Shown one piece after another: positions 1 through 8,576 of a stretch of DNA of 32,510 bases. Source of the stretch: Candidatus Gastranaerophilales bacterium (lineage in GTDB: Bacteria; Cyanobacteriota; Vampirovibrionia; Gastranaerophilales; Gastranaerophilaceae). Under the pieces are notes generated by a model. That model worked only from the letters and a program-made list of their open reading frames with translations, had not been told where the DNA came from and did not search any database. Position 1 is the stretch's first letter, and each line of letters begins with the position of its first letter. Position numbers and translations under genes: made by a program. The stretch is from the NCBI GenBank assembly GCA_017415185.1, contig JAFQHZ010000018.1:1-32510 (forward strand), written 5' to 3'.

Positions 1-78
1 AAATCCTGTCGTTCCGATTTTTTCAAAATCGCCCGACAGGTTGAACCAACGGTTAGCTCGTTTGTTTTTCGTATTGCT
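1..78. repeat. 78-bp structured repeat, copy A
   Basis: Identical base for base to 155-232, giving a 154-bp period. Each copy holds a hairpin near its left end: outer arms CCTGTCG/CGACAGG (5-11 and 34-40), inner arms CGATTTT/AAAATCG and a TTC loop. A second arm pair, TCGTTTG (58-64) with CAAACGA (90-96), lies partly outside the identical block. No reading frame is convincing. The copy starts at the window edge, so more units may lie to the left. Confidence 0.85.
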
Positions 79-154
79 CGCAGAGCTCGCAAACGACAAA
101 CTAAACTCTGCATACTTAATCTCTAGGGCTCATTCTTCGCCAAGAGCTTAAGCA

Positions 155-232
155 AAATCCTGTCGTTCCGATTTTTTCAAAATCGCCCGACAGGTTGAAC
201 CAACGGTTAGCTCGTTTGTTTTTCGTATTGCT
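155..232. repeat. 78-bp structured repeat, copy B
   Basis: Exact copy of 1-78. After 232 the sequence diverges from copy A, but the stretch gcaaacgacaa returns at 241-251 (89-99 in copy A). The long-range TCGTTTG/CAAACGA pairing is therefore kept although the loop sequence differs. That pattern suggests selection on folding, or a mobile intergenic repeat unit, rather than coding. Confidence 0.85.
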
Positions 233-266
233 TATATAACGCAAACGACAACCAAGCAATATAAAT

Positions 267-292
267 AAAAAGGGGTCATATGACCCCTTTTT
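267..292. terminator. Bidirectional rho-independent terminator
   Basis: A perfect 26-bp palindrome: five A, GGGGTCAT, ATGACCCC, five T. It lies four bases past the stop of the minus-strand prepilin gene that ends at 296, so it should terminate that gene. Its symmetry would let it also stop transcription coming from the left. Confidence 0.9.
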
Positions 293-295
293 ATA

Positions 296-3200
296 TTAAT
301 CTTCAAATTTAAATATTACATCATTCAAGTTAAAGATTTGTTCTGTATAATAATCTTTGCCAATCTTATACAATTTAATAATCGAATATGAAGTATTGTC
401 GAGTTCTGAAGAATCTTTTTCTTTGAACCAAGTTTCTTTATATTCGCTTGTTTCAGAGCCTCTTACAGCAACTCTTGGAGAATATTTTACATAAACTTTT
501 TCTTCTTTAACTTCTTCTTTTTTGTTATTTTTACCGCCATGACCTAAGTTTGGTCCATTTGCAGGTGTATCTTTTATTTCGTCATTTGATTTATCTGCTG
601 ATTCACCATTTGATTCAGCTTTTTTGTCGTCGTTTGCTCCAGCATTATTTTCGCTATTTTGGCTAGCTTTTTCTCCTGGAACAGAAGGGAATACTGCATC
701 ATCGTCTTCATTTTCTTCTTTAACGACACTCGAGCTACCTTTATTGGTTTTAACTTTGCCAAAATATGTTTCGCAATCAGAGCTTGAATTGTCAACGTCT
801 AATTCCCATTTGTCGAGAATTTGTTTTCCATTTTTGTCATACACAGGAACAACGTGACAATATTTTACGCCAAATCCTGCAAAACCGCTGCTCTTTGTTG
901 GAGTGTATTTAATAAGTCTTTTGTATTGACCTTTAATACCAAAGATTGCATTGTCGTCTTGAATTGCTTCACCAAGTTCATCGGTTTGTCTGATAACGTT
1001 TGCATTAAGTTCAACAATTTTCAAATCATCAAGGCTAAAGATTTCGCCTTTATCAACAACAGCATTTGTGTTTTTATCCCACCAAGCGAACAACTTGTCG
1101 AAATTTGCGTCATTTTTGTTGATAAGACCTGTATCAAAAGCATATTTTGAATTTTTATTTGAATCTTTTGTGGTATCAAACTCTTCTAATAACTGCTCAA
1201 GACCAGTTTTATACAAGTCGCCATTAGAATTTGGTTTCAATTTTTGATCGCTGAACATATATGAAACATCAGGCACTTTTTTGTTTGAATCAAGTGTTAC
1301 AAGGAACAAGTGAGATTTATCAATTGAATCTTTTGCTTGAATCCAAGGTGTTTTAACTGTTTCATATTTGCCGTTGTTATAATGAAGCGCAAATGAAACT
1401 TCATTGCCTTTAGAGGTCATGTGGTTGCCCAAACGGCTTGTTGAATCAACATCGTTTGTGTAGTTCAACACAATTGGGTCAGCCCATTTGCTATATGTTG
1501 ATTTAATTGAAAGATTAACTTTCCAATAATCATTAGTTAAAGCACTATCTGTGTCAGAAAATCCTGGAGCGCCTTTTGGTCTATTTGCATTAGGATTTGG
1601 CAAGGTAGTTTTACCAGCCCAAGATGGATAGAACGCCCAACCATAATAGTTACCATGTGCACCGTGGAAGTGAACTTGTGGTGTCAAAGAATTTGGATTG
1701 AATTTATTTGAAATTGGGGTTGTATCAATCTTGTACGCGCAAATATTTCTATCAAATGTATATTTTGCAGCGTCATTAGCATTTGGTTTGCCTTTATTTT
1801 TATTTGCTTCATATACTCTTTTAACAGTTGAATTTTTTCCAGCTGAAGAACAATATGTGCAGCTTCCCCTGCTTGAACAACTCAATCCAGCACCACATTC
1901 ATAAGCTTGGCTATATTGATTCCATACTGTTTTAGAAGTTGAGTCTTGCGCTAAAACAGGAGTACTAGCCAATTGTTTATTCATTTCTTTAAGTTGTTCT
2001 TCTTTTGATTCAATGTTACAAGCACATCTACAAGAAGTTGTTGGATTTTTTGGATCATAAGGAACCCAATTGAAGAATCCACCATCGGCACTACATTTAT
2101 CTTTTACAGAATCAGTACAGCCTGGTGCACAATATCCATTTTTCATTTCATAAGTAATATTGCCATCTTTTGATGTTTTTTGCTTACAAGCATAGCAACC
2201 ACTTTCGGAAGCTAAATCATGATTAGCAGGAACTGTATTACTTACAATTTGTTTTAATAATGCTTCGTCAGTAATGCCGTCTTTCATGGCATTTGCTCTA
2301 ACTTGAGCTTGGAATTCCGCAGAAACATCTTTATATTTACATCTACATGCACAGAAGCTATTTGTTTTTGGATCATTTTTTGCTATACCATAGCCATAAG
2401 ATTTTCCAAAACAAGAAGTGTTGTCACAAATACAATCACATGTGTCTTGTTTCCATTTACCAGAGCTCAAAGTACATTGAGTTGGTGTTGAAGCCTTAAT
2501 TAATACTGGCTGACAAACATAAGAACCTTCTTTAGGCAAAGTACAATAATCTTCGTTAAATTTGCCTATTTCAGGACATTTACAAGTACATGTAGCTTCG
2601 TCTAAAGTTGTGCCTTTTGGACATTTTCTAGTACATTTACACGCACAATTTTCTTTATCAAGAGTTTTATTGTCAGCTTTACAGTTTGCACTTGTAATAG
2701 AACAAACATTACATTGACCAGTTGAACCCATTACCCAATTTTCACCAGGACAATCCCCTTTGATTGGATTAAACGAATCAACGTCAACTCCAAATTTGTT
2801 TGGACCAGTTAAACCATTAACATCATAAATACCTTCAACGCAAGCAAGCGCTTCATTTTTAGCTTCATAGCCAAATTTAGCATTGCCTGATGAAGTCATA
2901 TCATTAACAAATTTTTGAGAAACAGTACAACCTTTTTTGTATGAAAGCGCTACGCTTGCGCCTTTGTCAGTTTGAAAAACAGTGTTATAATTAGAAGCTT
3001 TAATTACAGCACCATTATTATCCATGTATTGAGGAGCGAAGTTTTTAGCAACAAAATTATCATAAGTTTCAGGCTTTGCAGTTGAGCCTTCTTTTCGGCT
3101 AACTGTGCCATCTTTATTGATAACGTCGCCTGTAATGCCCATATATTGTTGCAATCTATCAGCAAAGTCTTTTTCGTTAGTTATGCCGACAAGTTTTTTA

Positions 3201-3403
3201 TCAGCATGCATGCTTGCCAAAGAAACAGCAAATTCATTATTTAAAACCACTCTCGCGACATTGGTTTTCTGCGCATCAACTTGCTTTGAAATAAGCCCCA
3301 GAGCAATAAGGGACACAAAACCAATACTTAAAACAGCAATAAGCGCTTCGGCAACGGTAAATGCTTTCGCTTTTGCGTTTAACATCCTCAAACTTTTTTT
3401 CAT
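296..3403 (-). CDS. Giant cysteine-rich prepilin-like secreted protein
   Basis: About 1035 residues. The N-terminus has a prepilin leader rich in Lys/Arg, then a cleavage site A^FTVAEALIAV with Glu at mature position 5 and a hydrophobic helix, so it should be processed by a prepilin peptidase and reach the cell surface. ATG at 3403 is chosen because GGGAGA sits five bases upstream; a TTG four codons earlier lacks this spacing. Residues ~215-520 are very Cys-rich, with five CxCxC clusters (such as CACKC, CTCKC, CDCIC, CACRC, CRCAC). Around residue 775-800 there is an EF-hand-like loop (D-x-N-x-N-x-x-x-D-x-G-E) after a WW pair, like calcium loops in RTX-type proteins. Residues ~895-970 are an acidic Ser/Asn/Lys linker before a small C-terminal domain. 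Typical pilins are 150-250 residues, so this is an outlier. The function is unknown; an adhesin or pilus tip protein is a guess. Confidence 0.8.
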   Translation of the reverse strand: MKKSLRMLNAKAKAFTVAEALIAVLSIGFVSLIALGLISKQVDAQKTNVARVVLNNEFAVSLASMHADKKLVGITNEKDFADRLQQYMGITGDVINKDGTVSRKEGSTAKPETYDNFVAKNFAPQYMDNNGAVIKASNYNTVFQTDKGASVALSYKKGCTVSQKFVNDMTSSGNAKFGYEAKNEALACVEGIYDVNGLTGPNKFGVDVDSFNPIKGDCPGENWVMGSTGQCNVCSITSANCKADNKTLDKENCACKCTRKCPKGTTLDEATCTCKCPEIGKFNEDYCTLPKEGSYVCQPVLIKASTPTQCTLSSGKWKQDTCDCICDNTSCFGKSYGYGIAKNDPKTNSFCACRCKYKDVSAEFQAQVRANAMKDGITDEALLKQIVSNTVPANHDLASESGCYACKQKTSKDGNITYEMKNGYCAPGCTDSVKDKCSADGGFFNWVPYDPKNPTTSCRCACNIESKEEQLKEMNKQLASTPVLAQDSTSKTVWNQYSQAYECGAGLSCSSRGSCTYCSSAGKNSTVKRVYEANKNKGKPNANDAAKYTFDRNICAYKIDTTPISNKFNPNSLTPQVHFHGAHGNYYGWAFYPSWAGKTTLPNPNANRPKGAPGFSDTDSALTNDYWKVNLSIKSTYSKWADPIVLNYTNDVDSTSRLGNHMTSKGNEVSFALHYNNGKYETVKTPWIQAKDSIDKSHLFLVTLDSNKKVPDVSYMFSDQKLKPNSNGDLYKTGLEQLLEEFDTTKDSNKNSKYAFDTGLINKNDANFDKLFAWWDKNTNAVVDKGEIFSLDDLKIVELNANVIRQTDELGEAIQDDNAIFGIKGQYKRLIKYTPTKSSGFAGFGVKYCHVVPVYDKNGKQILDKWELDVDNSSSDCETYFGKVKTNKGSSSVVKEENEDDDAVFPSVPGEKASQNSENNAGANDDKKAESNGESADKSNDEIKDTPANGPNLGHGGKNNKKEEVKEEKVYVKYSPRVAVRGSETSEYKETWFKEKDSSELDNTSYSIIKLYKIGKDYYTEQIFNLNDVIFKFED

Positions 3404-3536
3404 ACTATCTCCCAAAATATATATTTCGATATATCTATTTACGGTTTTTTATGATAAAACTTCAATTTTTTAACAAAAATTTACATTTTTATCATTTATG
3501 AAATTATATTAATTATTATTCCCGCTTTTTAAAAAA

Positions 3537-3545
3537 TGTTATACT
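3537..3545 (+). promoter_or_regulatory. Extended -10 promoter element for the 3570 prepilin gene
   Basis: TGTTATACT is a TGn extended -10. No good -35 is visible. The predicted start of transcription, ~3552, leaves a leader of about 18 bases before ATG at 3570. Confidence 0.45.
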
Positions 3546-3569
3546 GTTTTAAAAAGAAAATAATTGGTT

Positions 3570-4805
3570 ATGAACAAAAAAGCTTTTACTATTACGGAAA
3601 TCGTTATATGCCTATTGGTTATGGGCATGATATTTGGCGCAACAATAACAAATACAGTAAGAAATGATAATTATCATAAATTGTATTGGAGCGCATTCAA
3701 TACACTTTTTCAAGCAACTCACAACGCACAAGCAAGTTTTTCAGACGCTTTAACATGTAGTTGCGCAAATGGCGAAGTTTGCTATACAAGAGAATGCTGG
3801 AACAAAGAAATAGACGGAATAAGAACAGAAGTTCTTCTTCCTGGAGGAAGTAACCATACAAGAGAATGGCCCGATTTTCTATATGGAAGCTCTGACACTA
3901 ACACCTATGATGGTACAGGAACAGACCACGTTTTTTGCGAATTATTAACTTCGCAAATAAACACACTTCTTTCTGGAAACGAATGCACAAGTTTCATATC
4001 CTCAGCAAATCCAACAATGATAGATGAAGTAAACAATGGAGGAGTTGAATTTAAAAAAGCCTTTGCAACAGATTCAAGAAACGAAATTGAGCCTTCTTTC
4101 ATTGCTGCAAATGGACAAAGATTTTATATTTCATCAACAGTTACTGCAAATTTAATGCACCAAGTTGCAGGAAATGAAGCCCAAAGAAAAACTTACCGTT
4201 TTGTTGTTGTTGATTTAAACGGAGCAGCAGGACCAAATAGCCAATTTAAAACAGGAGGCAAATTCCCAGATTTAGTATTATTTGCCATTACAACAAAAGG
4301 AGATGTTATACCATTAGGCTTACCTGAATTCTATAAAACCTACATTAATGCAATTGTTCAATATCCCGAATTTTTAAACAAAAGAGACCCTCACGATAGC
4401 ACAAAATTCCTCAGAAATTTACAAAGAGAATCAGACTACATGACTCTTTCAGACGCAAAAAAACACGCTTGGGGTCCTGGAATTGGTCAAGTTGATGGTG
4501 TAATATATTCTCAAGCTTATAGCGCCGATGAACCTTTGAGTTATTCAAGCTTATTTTACTATAATGCCAATATGTGTAAGGGTGGAAATAACAAATGTGT
4601 TTCATCAGGGGCGAATGATACTTATGTTGATGATTTATATTCTCAAATAGTAATGCAATTTTTATACACCGAACCATTTGAAAAATCAGGCAATGCGCAA
4701 GTATTACCACAATTAACAACAAGCACAACACCCGTTCCTGTTGCAGAAGAAAAAGGTTGCACAACTGGAAATTCAGCGTGCAAAGTTGTTTTTATGGATA
4801 AATAA
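3570..4805 (+). CDS. Prepilin-like protein, 411 residues
   Basis: Starts MNKKAFTITEIVICLLVMGM: a short basic leader, cleavage A5^F, Glu at mature position 5, then a hydrophobic helix, which is the class III/type IV prepilin pattern. ATG 3570 is preferred over TTG 3564 because the leader then has the usual length. The body has cysteine pairs (near residues 60-75 and in the last 70 residues) and a segment of the type hydrophobic-ITTKGDVIPLG (near residue 250) that resembles the β-strand end of other pilins here. It is divergent from the giant Cys-rich prepilin, and its stop codon directly abuts the stop of the minus-strand pilin operon. The specific role (major or minor subunit) is unknown. Confidence 0.8.
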   Translation: MNKKAFTITEIVICLLVMGMIFGATITNTVRNDNYHKLYWSAFNTLFQATHNAQASFSDALTCSCANGEVCYTRECWNKEIDGIRTEVLLPGGSNHTREWPDFLYGSSDTNTYDGTGTDHVFCELLTSQINTLLSGNECTSFISSANPTMIDEVNNGGVEFKKAFATDSRNEIEPSFIAANGQRFYISSTVTANLMHQVAGNEAQRKTYRFVVVDLNGAAGPNSQFKTGGKFPDLVLFAITTKGDVIPLGLPEFYKTYINAIVQYPEFLNKRDPHDSTKFLRNLQRESDYMTLSDAKKHAWGPGIGQVDGVIYSQAYSADEPLSYSSLFYYNANMCKGGNNKCVSSGANDTYVDDLYSQIVMQFLYTEPFEKSGNAQVLPQLTTSTTPVPVAEEKGCTTGNSACKVVFMDK

Positions 4806-5471
4806 TTATAAGCTATCAAGAGCAGAAATGATTGAACATTGATAATAACTGTTTTGTTTTTTTCTGTTTGCGTCATACTCTTTTAGCATACAATCAAATT
4901 TATTTTGAATTCTTGTTGGAAATTCAATTTTACCATTCGCATGAATAACAAAATATATTGCGTTTGATATGTCAAAATTATCATTAACATGAACTCTTAA
5001 ATATATTTTTCTTAATCTTCCTGAAGTTGAAGAAGTTTGAGGAGGACAAAAAGTTACGCCTGAATTGTTTGTAAAACAAGAAAGAGAATTTGCGCTTCTT
5101 GTGATAATATCGGAGCCAACTTTTTCTTCATAAATTGGCATATTTGATTCATTAATAATAACGTTATCTTCTAAAATATTAATTTTTTCTTTAAACGCTG
5201 TTTGAAATTTTGTTGCTCCGCCGTAAGTTATTCCTGTTTTTCTAATTGTAACAGAATCAGTATTTGAAAAACCACGAGAATCAGGATAAATATCCTTATT
5301 TTCCATCATTTGAGAAATTAAAGTCGAAACAGTTCCATAAGTATGCTTAAATCGAATCAAATCTCCATCAGGGATGTTTGATCTAAACGTGTTTAAACCA
5401 ATTATTGATAAGGCAGCAACCATAGTAAGTGCCACGATTGTTTCAGCAAGAGTTAAGGCATTTTTTTTCAT
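4806..5471 (-). CDS. Prepilin-like protein, 221 residues (last gene of pilin operon)
   Basis: N-terminus MKKNALTLAETIVALTMV: cleavage A5^L with Glu at mature position 5, then a hydrophobic helix. The first mature residue is Leu rather than Phe, which is tolerated in this family. GAGGA lies just upstream of ATG 5471. A weak common plan with the two genes before it is visible: an early IYPDSRGFSNT segment, then TIRKTG, a central CF...FCPP segment, and a C-terminal strand region ending in Cys (xxIYFVIHANGKIEF). It is nine bases behind the 5481 gene and is probably co-transcribed. Its stop at 4806-4808 touches the stop of the convergent gene at 4803-4805, and no hairpin separates them. The exact subunit role is not known. 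Confidence 0.8.
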   Translation of the reverse strand: MKKNALTLAETIVALTMVAALSIIGLNTFRSNIPDGDLIRFKHTYGTVSTLISQMMENKDIYPDSRGFSNTDSVTIRKTGITYGGATKFQTAFKEKINILEDNVIINESNMPIYEEKVGSDIITRSANSLSCFTNNSGVTFCPPQTSSTSGRLRKIYLRVHVNDNFDISNAIYFVIHANGKIEFPTRIQNKFDCMLKEYDANRKKQNSYYQCSIISALDSL

Positions 5472-5480
5472 ATATTCCTC

Positions 5481-6140
5481 TTATCGTTTATTAGTAATTG
5501 TAAGGTAATCTTTAGTATGACACTGAAGAGCGGCTTGGTTTTCTTCTTTATCGCAATCAATTGTATTTAAAACAGTTAAAACACCATCGCTTCGAACACC
5601 AAGAAGAATTGCATTTTGCTCAAAATAATCCGTTTTTTGAATAACTTCAGGATCAACATATATTGTTATAGGCAAATAATTTGAAACGCTGCCAAGGGAA
5701 TTTTGAGCTTGTTTTAAATTTAAAGTTGAAAAATCAGTGTTTGGAATACCCCAAATTGTTCCATTATCTTGCTTATAACAATTTCCAGAAACACCAACAT
5801 TATCCCCTTCTAAAATTTCGCATTCAAATCTTCCTCTAAAATCAATTCCTAATTCTTTTAAAACCAATTCTCTAAATTTTGTATCGCCACCAAATGTTTC
5901 ATCATCAATATTAATCAAAGAAACATCGGATAAATCAGCAGAAGAGGAATAATACAATGGATTAATTAAAACATTTTCAAGTGCCATTTTAAAGGATGTT
6001 AAAGCGTTTTGAAATTTAATTTTTTGAACATGTTCATGATTAACATTTAAAACTCGAAGCAAAGTTGTTGAAACAAATGCTAATATAACAATTCCGATTA
6101 TTAATTCTGCTGCACTAAAGGCTTTTTTTTGAATAGTCAT
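5481..6140 (-). CDS. Prepilin-like protein, 219 residues
   Basis: N-terminus MTIQKKAFSAAELIIGIVIL: cleavage A7^F, Glu at mature position 5. GGAG stands seven bases before ATG 6140. It is a clear paralogue of the 6151 gene: both have the order CE(I/L)xEG, then a Cys and xDDGxxYG(V/I)P-type segment ending in PNTDF/PDSDF, then a PI-x-hydrophobic-Y strand, then (I/L)GVRxDGxxxVLNTIxC, then QC and DYL near the C-terminus. The paired cysteines (CD...QC) near the end resemble the D-region disulfide of type IV pilins. It is the fifth gene of the operon, ten bases behind 6151. It is probably a minor or structural pilin; the target system is unknown. Confidence 0.82.
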   Translation of the reverse strand: MTIQKKAFSAAELIIGIVILAFVSTTLLRVLNVNHEHVQKIKFQNALTSFKMALENVLINPLYYSSSADLSDVSLINIDDETFGGDTKFRELVLKELGIDFRGRFECEILEGDNVGVSGNCYKQDNGTIWGIPNTDFSTLNLKQAQNSLGSVSNYLPITIYVDPEVIQKTDYFEQNAILLGVRSDGVLTVLNTIDCDKEENQAALQCHTKDYLTITNKR

Positions 6141-6150
6141 TTTCGCTCCA

Positions 6151-6789
6151 CTAGTCTAATTTAATAGAATTTGATTTCAAATAATCAACAAATTTACACT
6201 GCATTTGTTCAGAATTATCATTGCAAGAAATCGTATTTAAAACACGAATATTACCATCAAATCTAACCCCGATAATAAATGCATCATTTTCAAGAGTTTT
6301 ATTTTCATCCCATTCAGGATACAAAACAATTGGAACAAGATTTCCAAAAGAAGGGTTGTTCATTATTCCAAAAGAAACAAAATCGCTATCAGGAACGCCA
6401 TAAACAACACCATCATCATTTAAAAAACATTGAGTTGATGAAAAAGTTCCTTCATATAATTCACAAGGAATATCATTTTTCATTACATTCAATTCATATA
6501 TCAAAGCTTCACGAAATTTTGAATATGGACCATTGAAACCAATTGTTTCGCCAGTGCCTTTAATTGTTATCGCATGAGTATTTAAAAAACCATCGTCACT
6601 TGGATATATAATCGCATTATTCAAAAGCCTGCTAATAGCACTTTCAATGTTTGCATAAGCTTTTTTTGCTTTTGCTTTGTCTGTGTCAGGCATGATGTTT
6701 GTTATATTCATTATTGTTAAAGCAAGCAAAAAGCCAACAACAATAATAACCATAGAAGTTTCAATTAAAGTAAAAGCTTTTTTCATCAT
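6151..6789 (-). CDS. Prepilin-like protein, ~212 residues
   Basis: N-terminus MMKKAFTLIETSMVIIVVG: textbook prepilin, cleavage A^FTLIE. The chosen ATG at 6789 shares one base with the TAA stop of the preceding gene (TAATG), pointing to translational coupling; ATG 6786 is equally possible, and a GTG at 6795 would lengthen the leader by two residues. Conserved positions shared with the 5481 paralogue include IYPSDDGFLNT, a central C...GVVYGVPDSDF, and IGVRFDGNIRVLNTISC followed by QC and DYL. It is the fourth gene of the six-gene minus-strand pilin operon. It most resembles a pilin subunit of ordinary size. Confidence 0.85.
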   Translation of the reverse strand: MMKKAFTLIETSMVIIVVGFLLALTIMNITNIMPDTDKAKAKKAYANIESAISRLLNNAIIYPSDDGFLNTHAITIKGTGETIGFNGPYSKFREALIYELNVMKNDIPCELYEGTFSSTQCFLNDDGVVYGVPDSDFVSFGIMNNPSFGNLVPIVLYPEWDENKTLENDAFIIGVRFDGNIRVLNTISCNDNSEQMQCKFVDYLKSNSIKLD

Positions 6790-8576
6790 TACCACTCAAT
6801 CATTATTGCGCCACTAGCACCATCCCCTGCCATAGAGTGAGATTCAGCATAATCATACGCATTATTTGACAAATAAACTTCTCTAAGCGGAACAACATTT
6901 CCATTTGTTGAAATAAATTTAATTTGAGGCTTAGCATAAGACAAAGGAAGCCTTGTACCTGCTTTGTTCCAAACCATAGCACCAGAAGCGCCAGAAGAAC
7001 CAGGAGTTGTTGCAGGAGTTATTGCAGAACCCAAAGGAGCAGAAATACCAGGGCTTAAATTATGCAATTTAAAATCACTATTCAAAATAACATTTGGTAA
7101 TAAACCATTTTTACCATAGAAATTTTGTTCTTTTGATAAATCTTGTTGACTTGGAATATCGATATAGTTTTCTAAGACTCTTGCTTGGGTGTTTACCCCG
7201 CCTTTACCGCCTTTTGCCGTAATTGTTTGATCGCCAACATTTGTTGACACAACAAGTGTTGTATCGCCACCATCTTCACCATCAAAAAATCCAGCAGAAC
7301 CGCCACGTCCGCCTAAGCCAAGAGCAGATTTTGGAATAACAATTTCATTTTGCTTATCTTTGCTTATAAATTTACTTTCAAAAACAGTTACCTCACCAGG
7401 CTGTCCAGCAACGCCATCATATATATTTGCAAGATTTTTTGTTAAAGCAAATCTAAAACCTTGGTTTGCGCGAACAACATGTTCTTGACCGTTATAATTA
7501 ACAGCAAATGAAACGCCTTCGTCAATATTTGTGTAAAAAGAGTCATAACCACTGTTTATCATCGTATAGTAGCCAACAGCGCTATATGGTCTTGGTGCAT
7601 AAAAACTACATCTGCCATCCATATTTGCTTGATATCTGTTTTGATTTCTAGAATCCCTCATGGAATTTTTAATACTTGCACAAAAATAATTATAATAAGG
7701 ACAATTTCTAACAAGAGAGCCATCTTTAAAATATCGAGGCAAACCACCATAGCATGTTATATTTATATCAGTATAAGTATCGCCAGATGTATTGCCAATA
7801 TAATTTTCATAAGTGCTTGATGTTACTTGACGAAGAGCATTTCTGATTTTGACGTGGATATCTCTTACCCTATCAGGAGTTTGAAAAAGATTATCATAGC
7901 GATTTTCGGCAATTTCCCTGTATTCAATGCTTTTTCCTAGCAATTGTTTAAAATTTTTAAAATAAGCATCAGAAGACCCAATTAAATCAAATTTTCTCAT
8001 TGCACCAGACGAGCCGCCAGCAGGAGAAGAGGCTTTAATCGAAATAGCTAATTTAGCAAAAAAGTCATTATAAATGTCTTTTTCAACCGTTGCTTGGTCA
8101 ATATATTTATTTTGCATTGCGAATAATTCTGTAAAATTAGTTAAATTTTCACCAACAACGATAGAATCTTCGCCATTTTCTTCAACGGGCGCATTAAAAT
8201 TTAGTTCTGCTTTTGGTAATGACCCTCCGCCACCACCTCCAATTAAAGTGATTTTAAAACTATTTGCTTGTTTTGGAATAGTAAATACGCAAGAACCATC
8301 TTTTGTCTGGTTTAAAGCAGGATTTTCATCAATATCGCCGTTGGTTTTATATTTAACCGTAACTTGTTTTAAAACCCCATTTGGGTCGATATAGCACAAA
8401 AACCTTCCCTTTGATTGATTGGCATTAATTTTGCCATCTTTTGACATACCAGTTGTATATTTTGTATGAGATTTTGTTAAAACTTGAACAGAAGCCATCA
8501 TAACAAAAGAAAGCGTTGTGATAACCATCACAATCAAAACAAGCGCCATTGCCTTCTTTTTTCGTTTATTTACCAT
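6789..8576 (-). CDS. Glycine-rich pilin-like protein lacking Glu5 (PilX/GspK-like N-terminus)
   Basis: 595 residues. After a basic stretch (KRKKKA) comes MALVLIVMVITTLSFVM, a pilin-type helix, but with no Glu at the position expected after a cleavage site. This is the pattern of PilX/GspK-type minor subunits. It shares with the two genes upstream a conserved block: CY-x-D-x-NG, then C-x-FT-x-P, then a β-strand ending in GGGGGG (near residue 115), more Gly-rich loops (GLGGRGGSAG, KGGKGG), and an ending GASGAIMIEW at the very C-terminus. ATG 8576 overlaps the upstream gene by seven bases. I infer it caps a small tip complex formed with the two neighbouring glycine-rich prepilins, as GspK does with GspI/J, but this is not shown by sequence alone. 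Confidence 0.75.
   Translation of the reverse strand: MVNKRKKKAMALVLIVMVITTLSFVMMASVQVLTKSHTKYTTGMSKDGKINANQSKGRFLCYIDPNGVLKQVTVKYKTNGDIDENPALNQTKDGSCVFTIPKQANSFKITLIGGGGGGSLPKAELNFNAPVEENGEDSIVVGENLTNFTELFAMQNKYIDQATVEKDIYNDFFAKLAISIKASSPAGGSSGAMRKFDLIGSSDAYFKNFKQLLGKSIEYREIAENRYDNLFQTPDRVRDIHVKIRNALRQVTSSTYENYIGNTSGDTYTDINITCYGGLPRYFKDGSLVRNCPYYNYFCASIKNSMRDSRNQNRYQANMDGRCSFYAPRPYSAVGYYTMINSGYDSFYTNIDEGVSFAVNYNGQEHVVRANQGFRFALTKNLANIYDGVAGQPGEVTVFESKFISKDKQNEIVIPKSALGLGGRGGSAGFFDGEDGGDTTLVVSTNVGDQTITAKGGKGGVNTQARVLENYIDIPSQQDLSKEQNFYGKNGLLPNVILNSDFKLHNLSPGISAPLGSAITPATTPGSSGASGAMVWNKAGTRLPLSYAKPQIKFISTNGNVVPLREVYLSNNAYDYAESHSMAGDGASGAIMIEW

Noticed and set aside
50-110. tRNA-like stretch (ggttagctcg) in the repeat region
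   Set aside because: It resembles a D-arm only locally; no acceptor stem, anticodon arm or T-arm with gttcga can be formed around it.
1-251. CRISPR array or integron attC sites
   Set aside because: Only two repeats with a 78-bp unit and one 76-bp spacer, far too long for CRISPR repeats, and no cas gene or integrase; core sites do not match attC well.
624-1150. Plus-strand reading frames opposite the giant prepilin gene
   Set aside because: They are shadows of the strongly supported minus-strand gene and have no ribosome binding site or recognisable protein features.
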